A DNA stretch of 64,000 nucleotides from Bacillota bacterium (GTDB lineage: Bacteria > Bacillota > Clostridia > Peptostreptococcales > Acidaminobacteraceae). The stretch lies in assembly GCA_025210655.1 (NCBI GenBank), contig JAOARG010000003.1, positions 1-64,000 of the forward strand, given 5' to 3'. The notes beneath the pieces are model-generated. The model made no database searches. It was not told the DNA's origin and saw only the letters and a list, made by a program, of their open reading frames with translations. This document shows positions 44,978-53,252 of the stretch, piece by piece. How positions within the stretch are numbered: the stretch's first letter is position 1; every line of letters starts with the position of its first letter. The translations under genes were made by a program, and so were the position numbers.

Positions 44978-45017
44978 AATCACACCTCGTTGTATTTTTA
45001 TTTATATCACGGTGTAA

Positions 45018-45046
45018 ATTTTATTAATTTTTAGTAGATTAGTCAA
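45018..45046 (-). promoter_or_regulatory. promoter of the modA operon
   Basis: Minus-strand TTGACT (45041-45046), 17-base spacer, TAAAAT (45018-45023). Transcription would start near 45011, about 35 bases before the ATG, downstream of the hairpin at 45115-45148. Confidence 0.8.
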
Positions 45047-45100
45047 CTCTATATTAATTAAATTTTCATCATAATAATTAATTTGACTAAGTTTTATTCA

Positions 45101-45260
45101 AAAAACAAAAAAACAACATCGGCTATTTCCAAAGCTTCTGGAGATGTTATTTTCTTATTATAAGTTTTTCTTATAGTTTTATAGAAGTATCGAATGAATC
45201 TAGAAGGTCTATTTTCTAAGTGTTGGAGTTCATTTCGAATATCTTTGTAATCCTATAGTT
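45101..45260 (-). ncRNA. candidate free-standing small RNA with own promoter and terminator
   Basis: A minus-strand promoter TTGATA (45291-45296)-18-TATAAA (45267-45272) begins 16 bases after the GGDEF gene stop and would start a transcript near 45260. The transcript can fold an 8-bp stem CGAA(A)TGAA with TTCATTCG, then ends in the hairpin AACATC...GATGTT (45115-45148) followed by TTTTTTTGTTTTTT. There is no reading frame. The length would be about 150-160 nt. It could instead be the 3' UTR of the GGDEF gene. Confidence 0.5.
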
Positions 45261-45311
45261 TATATTTTTATACATTTGTCTGATAATCAATATCAAAATT
45301 AATTAGAACAT

Positions 45312-47165
45312 TTACTTTTTCTTATATTCGGTAATATAAGAACCAGGATTCTCTTTAGATAAATACATTGCTCTATCTGCATTACGTATTATTGATTCAA
45401 CGTCACCCATAGATTTATCTCCAAATGCAACTCCAATACTTGTGGATATTCCGTAAACTAAGTCCTTAACAATCATTTTTTCTATCTCTCTAGTAACATT
45501 ATTGATATCAATAATAAATTCGCTGTATTTCCTTTGACTTACAACTAAAAATTCATCTCCACCATATCTTCCAATTTTATCTTTACTTAAGAACTTAGTT
45601 AAAATTTCTGATACCTTAATCAATACTTCATCACCAACTAGATGACCAAAGGAGTCATTAATCAGTTTAAACTCATCAATATCAATAAATGCTATTTGAA
45701 ATGAATTTTCCTTCCCCTTTTTAATAAGTAAATTTAAATAGTTTTCAATGTACTTCCTATTAAAAAGCCCTGTTAAATCATCAGTAATCGACATGGTATA
45801 AATATGTTTTTCTTTCTCTCTTAATTTTGTTAGGTCGTATAATGAAATAAAATATCTATATGGTGTGTCAGAGTTTTCATCAATCTCTTTAAAATTAACA
45901 AGACATACTTTTAGCCTATTCTCTTTGTTATGAAAGTATACCTCATTTTCAAAACTACCACCCGACAGATCATTTTTATTCAAAAGTAAGATATCTAAAA
46001 CATTATTTAAAGACAATTCTATTTCATCCTTTTCATCATACTGAAGTATTTCTTTAAATCTCTCGTTTTTCCATAAAATTTTCATATTTTTAGATATCAG
46101 GGATATTCCTTCTGATGACCTACTCATTATGTCTTTAAACACTTTTACTTCCTTCTCTTTTCTTATCTTTTCAGTATAATCTGAATACATAAGCATTAAC
46201 TTACTTTTATCCGATTTATCCAATATAAATCCAGTAAGATTGACAAATAACTTGTCCTTATACTTTGTATATCTTACCAATTCCTCTTTGACTACATAGC
46301 CTTCAGCTACTGACAAGAGTATGCTCTCAGAAAAACCTCTGTCCTCTTCCTTACATATTAAGTTAGATATATTCCTGTTTATCAATTCTGGATATGAGTA
46401 TTTAAACATTTCACAAAAACCATCATTTGCATTTATGATATTACCACTACTATTAATTATCACTAAACCTAATGGAACCTTACTAATCATTTCTTTTAAA
46501 ATTGAGTCATTATTTTTACTTACAAGGGGAATAACCTTAGAAAGTAGTAATTTCTTGTTATTCATTTCTATAGGTCTTGAGTATACCCTTACTTCCTCAA
46601 TTTCTCCAGTGACCCTTCTATGTTTGAAATAAAAGTAATTGTTATTTTCTGTTTTGGCTTCTTCCATAGCCTTTGATACCTCAGCTTCATTCAAACAATT
46701 GATTTCAGATATAGACATGCTTGAAAAATCCTTTTTTGAATAACCATAAAAATGTTGAGCCTTTTTGTTAAATTCAACAATCCGACCTCCTTCAGGATTA
46801 ATAACCATATATATTTCATCTCTATTTTCGTACTCTTGAAAATTTATTTTTGTATCCCAAATATTTAATTCTTGAAGTATGTGACCATTATACACTTCAT
46901 CAAAACTAAATGTACTTACTTCAGCTTTGTATAAAATATCATTACAATAAAATTCTATCTTATCCTTTACTAATGCCCCTTTAAAATCACCATTAATTTG
47001 ACCATCAAAAAATGATTCTAAAGAAGAATATATTAATTCTTCCTTAGAATCATAACTAAAAAAATTTAATAAACAAGTATTAGCATCAAGAATTACTCCA
47101 TCTTTAGAAATAAGCATTGGATCTGATATACTATCAATAATTAATTTATTTATTTTGTCCAACAT
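45312..47165 (-). CDS. multi-PAS diguanylate cyclase (GGDEF)
   Basis: A 617-residue soluble protein. About four PAS-like domains fill residues 1-450 (for example ISDPMLISKDGVILDANTC, INPEGGRIVEFNKKAQHFYG, VPLGLVIINSSGNIINANDG, SEGISLISKNMKILWKNERF). The C-terminal GGDEF domain (about 460-617) has DDLTGLFNRKY, DIDEFKLINDSFGHLVGDE and RYGGDEF and looks active. The RxxD I-site is absent. It has no membrane segment, so it senses a cytoplasmic signal. It is 15 bases downstream of the GGDEF-EAL gene, implying cotranscription. Confidence 0.9.
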   Translation of the reverse strand: MLDKINKLIIDSISDPMLISKDGVILDANTCLLNFFSYDSKEELIYSSLESFFDGQINGDFKGALVKDKIEFYCNDILYKAEVSTFSFDEVYNGHILQELNIWDTKINFQEYENRDEIYMVINPEGGRIVEFNKKAQHFYGYSKKDFSSMSISEINCLNEAEVSKAMEEAKTENNNYFYFKHRRVTGEIEEVRVYSRPIEMNNKKLLLSKVIPLVSKNNDSILKEMISKVPLGLVIINSSGNIINANDGFCEMFKYSYPELINRNISNLICKEEDRGFSESILLSVAEGYVVKEELVRYTKYKDKLFVNLTGFILDKSDKSKLMLMYSDYTEKIRKEKEVKVFKDIMSRSSEGISLISKNMKILWKNERFKEILQYDEKDEIELSLNNVLDILLLNKNDLSGGSFENEVYFHNKENRLKVCLVNFKEIDENSDTPYRYFISLYDLTKLREKEKHIYTMSITDDLTGLFNRKYIENYLNLLIKKGKENSFQIAFIDIDEFKLINDSFGHLVGDEVLIKVSEILTKFLSKDKIGRYGGDEFLVVSQRKYSEFIIDINNVTREIEKMIVKDLVYGISTSIGVAFGDKSMGDVESIIRNADRAMYLSKENPGSYITEYKKK

Positions 47166-47180
47166 ATTTATACTCCTTAT

Positions 47181-49226
47181 TTAACGCCCTTTGTTATAAT
47201 CTGAAATGAAAGTATAAATTTCTTCTGCTGGAAGGGGTTTACTATAATAATAACCTTGTGCATAATCTGCACCTGCTGTTTTAATAAATTCTAGTTGTTC
47301 CTTGTACTCAATTCCTTCTGCAACAACCTTTAAATCCATTTTCTTTGATAAGTCTATGACTGACTTTACAATTTCCCCCTGAATAGACTCATCTAATATA
47401 CTATCAATAAATCCCTTATCAAGTTTCAAATAATCTATAGGTAGTCTTCTTAAATATGTCAGTGAAGAATATCCTGTACCAAAATCATCTAAGGATATAG
47501 ATATTCCGTGTTTTCTCAACCTATTTAGTTTTTGTACTGAATTTTTAAAGTCAAACATCGCTGCAGTTTCTGTAATTTCAAATGATAGATACTTAGTATC
47601 TATATCATAAATCTGAATCAAATCGATTACATCCTCAACAAAATCATTTTGCTGAATTTGTTTGGTCGATATATTAACTGCTACATGAATATATCCTAGA
47701 CCTTTCTCTTTCCAAGATATAATTTGCTTTATAGCCTCCTCAATAACCCACTTACCTAAAATAATAATCTGTCCAGTTTCCTCAGCTAGTGGGATAAACT
47801 TATCTGGAGCTACAAAACTTCCATCTGCTTTAATCCATCTAATCAAGGCTTCTAAACCATTTATTTCTCCAGTAAGCAAATCAATTTGAGGCTGATAATA
47901 TAAAGAAAATCCCTTATCAAATATTGCTTGCTTCATTTCATTTTCTAAAATAGTTTTTTGTCTCAATAAAGATTTAAGTCTCCTATCAAAAAAGCTGTAA
48001 CTATTCTTTCCACTATTTTTACTATAGTACATTGCTATATCAGCATTTTGAAGTAGTTCTCCTATTTCTGTTCCATCTGATGGAAATCTAGTTATTCCTA
48101 TTGAAGCTGTAATAAAAAATTCATGATCCATTATATAAAAAGGCTTTTCAAATGACTTAATTATGGATTTAGCATATCTTTCAAGTTCAAAAATATCTGA
48201 TTTACCCTTTACAAGTATTGCGAACTCATCCCCACCAAGCCTTGATAACAAATCAAACTCTTCTACATAAAGACCAAGATTATCCGCTACACTTCTTAAC
48301 AATATATCACCGGCTGTATGACCTAAGGTATCATTAACCGATTTAAAATTATCTAAATCCAGATATATTATTGAAAAAATATTTGAATCCTTTTCTAAAA
48401 ATCTACCGACTGACTCCATAAATCTAGTCCTGTTAGGCAAATTAGTGATTTCATCATAGTAGGCCAAATGATTTATTCTTTTCTCCTTGTCCTTAGAATC
48501 AGTTATATCTGTCATGGAACCACTCATCCTAGTTGCTACACCAGATTTATCATAAATTGCCTTACCCCTTGTAAATACCCAAATATATTTACCCTTATAG
48601 TTTTTTATTCTAAACTCTTCTTTAAACAATTCTTTTTTATTGTTCAAGACTCTATTAAAGGCCATCTTAACATTTTCAAGATCATCAGAATGGATTCTCT
48701 CAAACCACCTTTCAATCTTTATGTTATCTATGTTCTCTTCCCCTAAAATTTCCTTAGCCCGTCCAATAAAAAGATTATCTTTAGCTATATCATAATCCCA
48801 TATAGAATCATTTGAACCTAGTAAAGTCAGTTTATATCTCTCCCTAGCTACCTCCAACTCCTCATTTGCTTTTCTTAGTTCATCATACTGATAAATCAGT
48901 GTATCTTGCATGGCTTGTACTTCTTCATAGGTTGCTTCGAGTTCTTCATAGTTTGATTTCAAGCTTACATTTTTCTCTTCAATATTATTAAGACTTACAT
49001 AACTTAATATGTAAACTAAAGCTGAGGTTAAAAGTATATAAAACCATCCCTTATATAATTGTATCCGCTGAATAGTTTCAAGATCACTTACCATACTGTT
49101 AAGTATTTTATCAGAGAAAAGTATCCAAAGACCTCCGAAAACTGCAAAAATAACACTTATCATCATGGCCTTCTGCCCTGAATTTGCTGTATCACCACTA
49201 AATATTCTGTTAATCATCTTCTTCAT
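47181..49226 (-). CDS. membrane PAS-GGDEF-EAL protein
   Basis: A 681-residue protein: two membrane helices near residues 20-75, a coiled coil (about 78-125, EELEATYEEVQAMQDTLIYQ), a PAS domain (about 130-245), a GGDEF domain (about 250-415; RLGGDEF intact, no RxxD) and an EAL domain (about 420-681). The EAL domain has GLEALIRW, AVNISTKQ, FEITETA, LDDFGTGYSSL and QGYYYSKPLP, so phosphodiesterase activity is likely. It could both make and break c-di-GMP. ATG 49226 has GGAGG 11 bases upstream. Confidence 0.92.
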   Translation of the reverse strand: MKKMINRIFSGDTANSGQKAMMISVIFAVFGGLWILFSDKILNSMVSDLETIQRIQLYKGWFYILLTSALVYILSYVSLNNIEEKNVSLKSNYEELEATYEEVQAMQDTLIYQYDELRKANEELEVARERYKLTLLGSNDSIWDYDIAKDNLFIGRAKEILGEENIDNIKIERWFERIHSDDLENVKMAFNRVLNNKKELFKEEFRIKNYKGKYIWVFTRGKAIYDKSGVATRMSGSMTDITDSKDKEKRINHLAYYDEITNLPNRTRFMESVGRFLEKDSNIFSIIYLDLDNFKSVNDTLGHTAGDILLRSVADNLGLYVEEFDLLSRLGGDEFAILVKGKSDIFELERYAKSIIKSFEKPFYIMDHEFFITASIGITRFPSDGTEIGELLQNADIAMYYSKNSGKNSYSFFDRRLKSLLRQKTILENEMKQAIFDKGFSLYYQPQIDLLTGEINGLEALIRWIKADGSFVAPDKFIPLAEETGQIIILGKWVIEEAIKQIISWKEKGLGYIHVAVNISTKQIQQNDFVEDVIDLIQIYDIDTKYLSFEITETAAMFDFKNSVQKLNRLRKHGISISLDDFGTGYSSLTYLRRLPIDYLKLDKGFIDSILDESIQGEIVKSVIDLSKKMDLKVVAEGIEYKEQLEFIKTAGADYAQGYYYSKPLPAEEIYTFISDYNKGR

Positions 49227-49272
49227 CGTATCAGGCCTCCAGAGACAATAACTTACACTTCTGAAATATCTA

Positions 49273-50118
49273 CTACTTATTGATATCCATTTTATACTCC
49301 CACTGCTCTATTTTCTTTATTATTTTATTATAATCATTTTTATATAGTTCAAGAAGTTCCCTAATCTTGTTTGATTCCTCATGGATTTTGTCTATAAGAT
49401 TATTGAAACCTTCCTTATCTGCTATGAGTATTCCACTAAATAAATATTCTCCAAGATAGAAGCTTTCTATAAACTCATCTTTTTCAAATTTCATACCCGT
49501 ACTATTTAAAAGTATCTGGGAACAATTAAACAAAAATCTGATCTTATTTATTTTGTTTTGTACAAATGTAATTTTATCACCTATCAATATGGAGTTCATA
49601 AAACCTGATGCAAAAAAGTCTGAATTTCCAATGTCCCTAAGCGTAAATAGCATTTCAATTAACTCATTGAAATTGAAATTAACTTCACTTAATGAATTAA
49701 TCCCTTTTCTAAGCAGTCTAGATTTTACTATATACTCCATTATCTCTATCTCTTGCTCCGTAGCTTTTTGTCTACTTATCCTATTATTGTTTGATTTTAT
49801 TTGAAGCTTCTCATCAGTCTCTTCCATCAAATGAGACAAATCGAGTATTTGTTGTCTAGTTGTATCATATCTTATTTTATTTTTAATTATTTCTATTCTC
49901 TCTTCTTTTGTGTTTTCGTCCATTTCTATCAGTACCATTTTTATAAAATCTACTAATAAGGAATCAAGACTATCCTCTCCAAACCTATCAAGGTGAATTC
50001 CTTTATATAATTCTAAATCTTTATGAACATCTTCTATTTTCTCCTTAATTGATCCTACTTCTAATTCATATTGTTTTTCATCCACTAGATTATATCTTCT
50101 AAATCTGAAATCATCCAT
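49273..50118 (-). CDS. helical protein of unknown function
   Basis: A 281-residue soluble, highly charged protein that looks almost fully alpha-helical, with coiled-coil-like stretches (about 20-45, 85-125 and 235-275). I recognise no family. It has no signal peptide or membrane segment. ATG 50118 follows AAGGGGG. It ends 46 bases before the GGDEF-EAL gene, so it may share that transcript and be linked to c-di-GMP signalling, but nothing in the sequence proves it. Confidence 0.6.
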   Translation of the reverse strand: MDDFRFRRYNLVDEKQYELEVGSIKEKIEDVHKDLELYKGIHLDRFGEDSLDSLLVDFIKMVLIEMDENTKEERIEIIKNKIRYDTTRQQILDLSHLMEETDEKLQIKSNNNRISRQKATEQEIEIMEYIVKSRLLRKGINSLSEVNFNFNELIEMLFTLRDIGNSDFFASGFMNSILIGDKITFVQNKINKIRFLFNCSQILLNSTGMKFEKDEFIESFYLGEYLFSGILIADKEGFNNLIDKIHEESNKIRELLELYKNDYNKIIKKIEQWEYKMDINK

Positions 50119-50198
50119 AATAATCCCCCTTATTCATACTCTAAAAACTGTGCTTATTGTTTTATACCCAAAAATAAACAATATATATAATTATTAAA

Positions 50199-50234
50199 TA
50201 AAAACCGTTGCAAAATTTTATTTTGCAACGGTTT
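50199..50234 (-). terminator. terminator after the thiamine-precursor transporter operon
   Basis: Hairpin ACCGTTGCAAAAT (50204-50216) with ATTTTGCAACGGT (50220-50232), followed on the minus strand by TTTTATTT. Confidence 0.92.
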
Positions 50235-50243
50235 TTGTGTCTC

Positions 50244-51005
50244 CTATTGAAACTCTTCCATAAATCCTATAATTTTTCTCTTTATACTATTAAATTCTAC
50301 AGTCGTTTCAAGATTTTCAAGATTTTTATCAATATCAATCTTCAATTCTTTTATTATCCTTCCCGGTCTTTCACTTAATACATATATTCTGTCAGATAGA
50401 AATATAGCTTCATTTACATCATGGGTAATAAGTAGACACGATGTTTTAAGTTTTTCATTTATCTCTAACAACCATTTATGCATTTTAGTCTTAGTTATTT
50501 CATCTAAACCTGCAAAAGGCTCATCTAACAACATAACCTGATTGGAGAACATATATGCCCTCATTAAAGAAGCCCTTTGCTTCATTCCACCAGATAACTG
50601 GGATGGGTAAGAATCTTCGAAACCACTTAAACCAAAAAGTTCAAAATAATTTTTCACTTGTTCATTCCTCTTTGCTTTATCTATTCCTTTAATCTTAAGA
50701 GGAAGTGTGACATTATCTATAATACTTTTCCATGGTAAGAGCAAATCCTTTTGTTGCATGTAACTTATTCTTCCACTCAAACCAGTAATATCAGTATTTT
50801 CAAGAAACACCATTCCTTCACAGGGATTCATAAGACCAGAAATAATATTAAACAAAGTACTTTTACCACATCCACTTGGTCCTATAATCGAAACAAACTC
50901 CTTCTCTCTTAGAGCTATATTTACATCTTTTATAACTTCTAAATCTTTAAAAGATTTTGATACTGATTTTACTTCTAATATATCATTACTCTGGTAAATA
51001 CTCAT
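50244..51005 (-). CDS. thiZ: ABC transporter ATP-binding protein (ThiZ-like)
   Basis: A 253-residue importer ATPase of the nitrate/sulfonate/taurine/pyrimidine-precursor group. The Walker A is GPSGCGKST, the signature LSGGMKQRASLMRA, the Walker B VMLLDEPFAGLD and the switch LLITHDVNEA. MQQKDLLLPWKSIIDNV is typical of the SsuB/ThiZ type. The start is ATG 51005 (MSIYQSN) behind AGAGG, overlapping the previous gene by 20 bases; an earlier ATG at 51026 is possible. The last gene of a TPP-riboswitch operon, so it should power uptake of a thiamine pyrimidine precursor. Confidence 0.85.
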   Translation of the reverse strand: MSIYQSNDILEVKSVSKSFKDLEVIKDVNIALREKEFVSIIGPSGCGKSTLFNIISGLMNPCEGMVFLENTDITGLSGRISYMQQKDLLLPWKSIIDNVTLPLKIKGIDKAKRNEQVKNYFELFGLSGFEDSYPSQLSGGMKQRASLMRAYMFSNQVMLLDEPFAGLDEITKTKMHKWLLEINEKLKTSCLLITHDVNEAIFLSDRIYVLSERPGRIIKELKIDIDKNLENLETTVEFNSIKRKIIGFMEEFQ

Positions 51006-51984
51006 TAGTAAATGCCTCTTTCGCATCTAGCTCATTTTCCAATAAACCTCTTTCATATAACCATCCAGAAAAATTCTCCCAGATAGATATATCCATATAT
51101 CCCCATCTATCTTTTTCTGCTTTATACTCATTTGCAAGATATTTTTGAGATTCTAAAGCAAGTTCTCTATCAATTTCAGGTGAATCCTTAAGCAATGACT
51201 CAACTGCTTCCTCTGGGTTAGAGATACAGTATTCATAACCCTTAGATGTAGCCGACATGAATTTCTTAGCTACTTCACCATTAGAACTTAAATACTCTTC
51301 CTGAGCTATAATAATTGGTGTATAGAAATCAAGATCTGAATCATAATCTTGTAATTTCATAAAATCAATTTCCTTATTTAATAGTTTTGATTTCACTCCA
51401 TCCCATCCATAGTATATCCATGCAAAGTCAATATGATCTTCAGATGCTTGGAAAAAATCAACTGCCCCAATATCTGTAATTTCTAATTTTTCAAAATCTC
51501 CACCGTCATTTTCCATAACAGCTTTTAACATAGCTATTTCCATAGGTGATCCCCAGCCACCATATGTTTTTCCTTCAAAATCTTTAGGTGTTTTAATATT
51601 CTTATCACTTACAGCTGCAAATCCAGATGTATTATGTTGGATGATTGCTCCAATCGCTTTAATCGGTAGAGGATTTTCCGAAGTTCTTGCAAAAGTTAAC
51701 TGTTCCTGATAACTAATACCAAACTCACCTTGACCAGATGCAATTAAGTCAGCACTACCACCTTCAGTAGGTTGTATAATTTCGACATCAAGTCCAACTT
51801 CTTCATAGTAACCTAAATCCTTAGCTACATAAAGACCAGTGTGATTTGTATTTGGAACCCAATCAAGTACAACTGTAATTTTTTCCAATTCATTATTGTT
51901 ATCTGTAGACTGGCTAGTATTTTGACCTCCACATCCTGTGAAAATCAATCCTATTAGTAAAAATACTACTATCATTTTCTTCAT
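50986..51984 (-). CDS. thiY: lipoprotein substrate-binding protein, ThiY/NMT1-like
   Basis: A 332-residue lipoprotein: signal peptide with lipobox FTGC (cysteine at about residue 18), then a periplasmic-binding fold of the NMT1/ThiY type, with VVLDWVPNTNHTGLYVAKDL and GYYEEVGLDVEI. ThiY proteins bind a formylaminopyrimidine or HMP precursor of thiamine outside the membrane. ATG 51984 follows GGGG. It lies between the permease and ATPase genes under the TPP riboswitch, which supports this substrate class. Confidence 0.88.
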   Translation of the reverse strand: MKKMIVVFLLIGLIFTGCGGQNTSQSTDNNNELEKITVVLDWVPNTNHTGLYVAKDLGYYEEVGLDVEIIQPTEGGSADLIASGQGEFGISYQEQLTFARTSENPLPIKAIGAIIQHNTSGFAAVSDKNIKTPKDFEGKTYGGWGSPMEIAMLKAVMENDGGDFEKLEITDIGAVDFFQASEDHIDFAWIYYGWDGVKSKLLNKEIDFMKLQDYDSDLDFYTPIIIAQEEYLSSNGEVAKKFMSATSKGYEYCISNPEEAVESLLKDSPEIDRELALESQKYLANEYKAEKDRWGYMDISIWENFSGWLYERGLLENELDAKEAFTNEYLPE

Positions 51985-51996
51985 ATTGTAATCCCC

Positions 51997-52749
51997 CTAA
52001 TGTTTTTTTGTCCATGGTGTAACTTTAATCTGAATCAACTCTATAATCTTAAATAAGAATAATGACAAGAGTATGATTACCAGTATTACTGCAAAAACTT
52101 TATCTAGCTGAAAGGAATGCTTAAGCCTTAGCATGTAAACACCAAGACCATCCTTACCCCCTAACCATTCTCCTATTACAGCACCCATTATTGAATAGGT
52201 AGCTGATATTTTCAAACCTGAAAAAAAAGAAAATAATGCAGCTGGAAATTTTACTTCTCTATATATTTGATACTTTGATGCTCCCATAGATTTCAGTAGA
52301 TTAATTAAATCCTTATCTATTGAGTTCAATCCCTCCAAAAGGCTTAATAACATTGGAAAAAAGCATACTAATACCACTACTATTATTTTAGGTAATATAC
52401 CAAAACCAAACCAAATAGCAAATAATGGAGCAAGTACTATAATGGGTATAGTTTGGGAAATAACTAAAAATGGCCTTAATCCGTCGTTTATAAAAGGTAT
52501 GCTATCCATTATTATCGACAAAATTAAGGAGAGAACAATCGATATGGCAAAGCCCGATAAGGCTTCAATAAGGGTTGTCCTTATGTGTATAAATAACACA
52601 GGCCCCATATCTCCAAAGGATGATAATATATCCATCGGAGATGGTAAAGTAAATCTTTCTACCATTCCTATATCAACAGATACTTGCCAAAAGGCCAAAA
52701 GGATTAATCCAATAATTATTGCAGGATATTTCCTACTTGTACTTTCCAA
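51997..52749 (-). CDS. thiX: ABC transporter permease (ThiX-like)
   Basis: A permease of about 250 residues with six helices; the EAA loop region is EGLNSIDKDLINLLKSMGAS followed by KYQIYREVKFPAAL. It belongs to the SsuC/ThiX type. I favour a TTG start at 52749 because GGAGGAG lies four to six bases upstream, inside the 3' end of the preceding gene. An ATG at 52773 without a good site is the alternative. It overlaps the YqgV-type gene by 17 bases. Confidence 0.82.
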   Translation of the reverse strand: MESTSRKYPAIIIGLILLAFWQVSVDIGMVERFTLPSPMDILSSFGDMGPVLFIHIRTTLIEALSGFAISIVLSLILSIIMDSIPFINDGLRPFLVISQTIPIIVLAPLFAIWFGFGILPKIIVVVLVCFFPMLLSLLEGLNSIDKDLINLLKSMGASKYQIYREVKFPAALFSFFSGLKISATYSIMGAVIGEWLGGKDGLGVYMLRLKHSFQLDKVFAVILVIILLSLFLFKIIELIQIKVTPWTKKH

Positions 52750-53020
52750 TTTTCTCCTCCATAGAGATTCCATCTTTTTTATTATCAATTTTCACTACAG
52801 CTAATACTCTATTGGCACCCTCTTCAAAGCATATTCTTTGGGCTTCTTTTACTATATCCATTAATTCATCATAGTCACCCTCCATTGTTGTTTCCATTGG
52901 ACCAACAATATGATTGACTCCTGTGCTTTTAATATGTGCTATAACCTTATCAACAACAGGATATAACCTTTCCTCTGGAACCCTTGGTAATATTTGCAGA
53001 CTAACATTAACCATTTTCAT
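52733..53020 (-). CDS. thiamine-binding MTH1187/YqgV family protein
   Basis: A 95-residue ferredoxin-fold protein of the DUF77/MTH1187 family: VNVSLQILPRVPEERLYPVV and GVNHIVGPMETTMEGDYDEL. Members and the related YkoF bind thiamine or its pyrimidine part. ATG 53020 follows GGAGG. It is the first gene behind the TPP riboswitch and may bind the imported precursor in the cytoplasm or sense it. Confidence 0.88.
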   Translation of the reverse strand: MKMVNVSLQILPRVPEERLYPVVDKVIAHIKSTGVNHIVGPMETTMEGDYDELMDIVKEAQRICFEEGANRVLAVVKIDNKKDGISMEEKIGKYK

Positions 53021-53042
53021 TTCACGACCTCCATTTTACTGT

Positions 53043-53078
53043 AAAAAAATAAGTCTTCACCAAAAAAGGCAAAGACTA
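53043..53078 (-). terminator. riboswitch-controlled terminator
   Basis: Minus-strand hairpin AGTCTTTGCC-TTTTTT-GGTGAAGACT followed by TATTTTTTT, between the TPP aptamer and the first gene. Thiamine pyrophosphate binding should favour it. Confidence 0.9.
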
Positions 53079-53087
53079 TTATTTCAT

Positions 53088-53178
53088 ACACTTCCCTACG
53101 TTGGCATTATCCATATCAGGTTCTCGGGTCGAAACAATTTCGTTTCCTCTCAGCCGACTGTTTCCAGCTCCCCGTCTA
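53088..53178 (-). ncRNA. TPP riboswitch (THI element)
   Basis: Minus strand: GACGGGGAGCTGG, GGCTGAGAGG, GACCCGAGAACCTGATATGG (within about 53112-53132) and GATAATGCCAACGTAGGGAAG, the full conserved set of the THI box. It governs the thiXYZ-type operon. Confidence 0.96.
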
Positions 53179-53194
53179 TTTATTTTCCTCTTAG

Positions 53195-53223
53195 ATTGTA
53201 TAGCTAATAGCCATTTCTGTCAA
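53195..53223 (-). promoter_or_regulatory. promoter of the TPP-riboswitch operon
   Basis: Minus-strand TTGACA (53218-53223), 17-base spacer, TACAAT (53195-53200). The start near 53188 is about ten bases before the aptamer. Confidence 0.82.
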
Positions 53224-53252
53224 TAGACTTCCTCCATATATTCCTTAAATAT

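Noticed and set aside
45000-45260. Molybdenum-cofactor or other riboswitch upstream of modA
   Set aside because: A strong promoter (TTGACT-17-TAAAAT) lies after the hairpin, so the structure is not in the modA leader; no match to the known Moco motif was seen.
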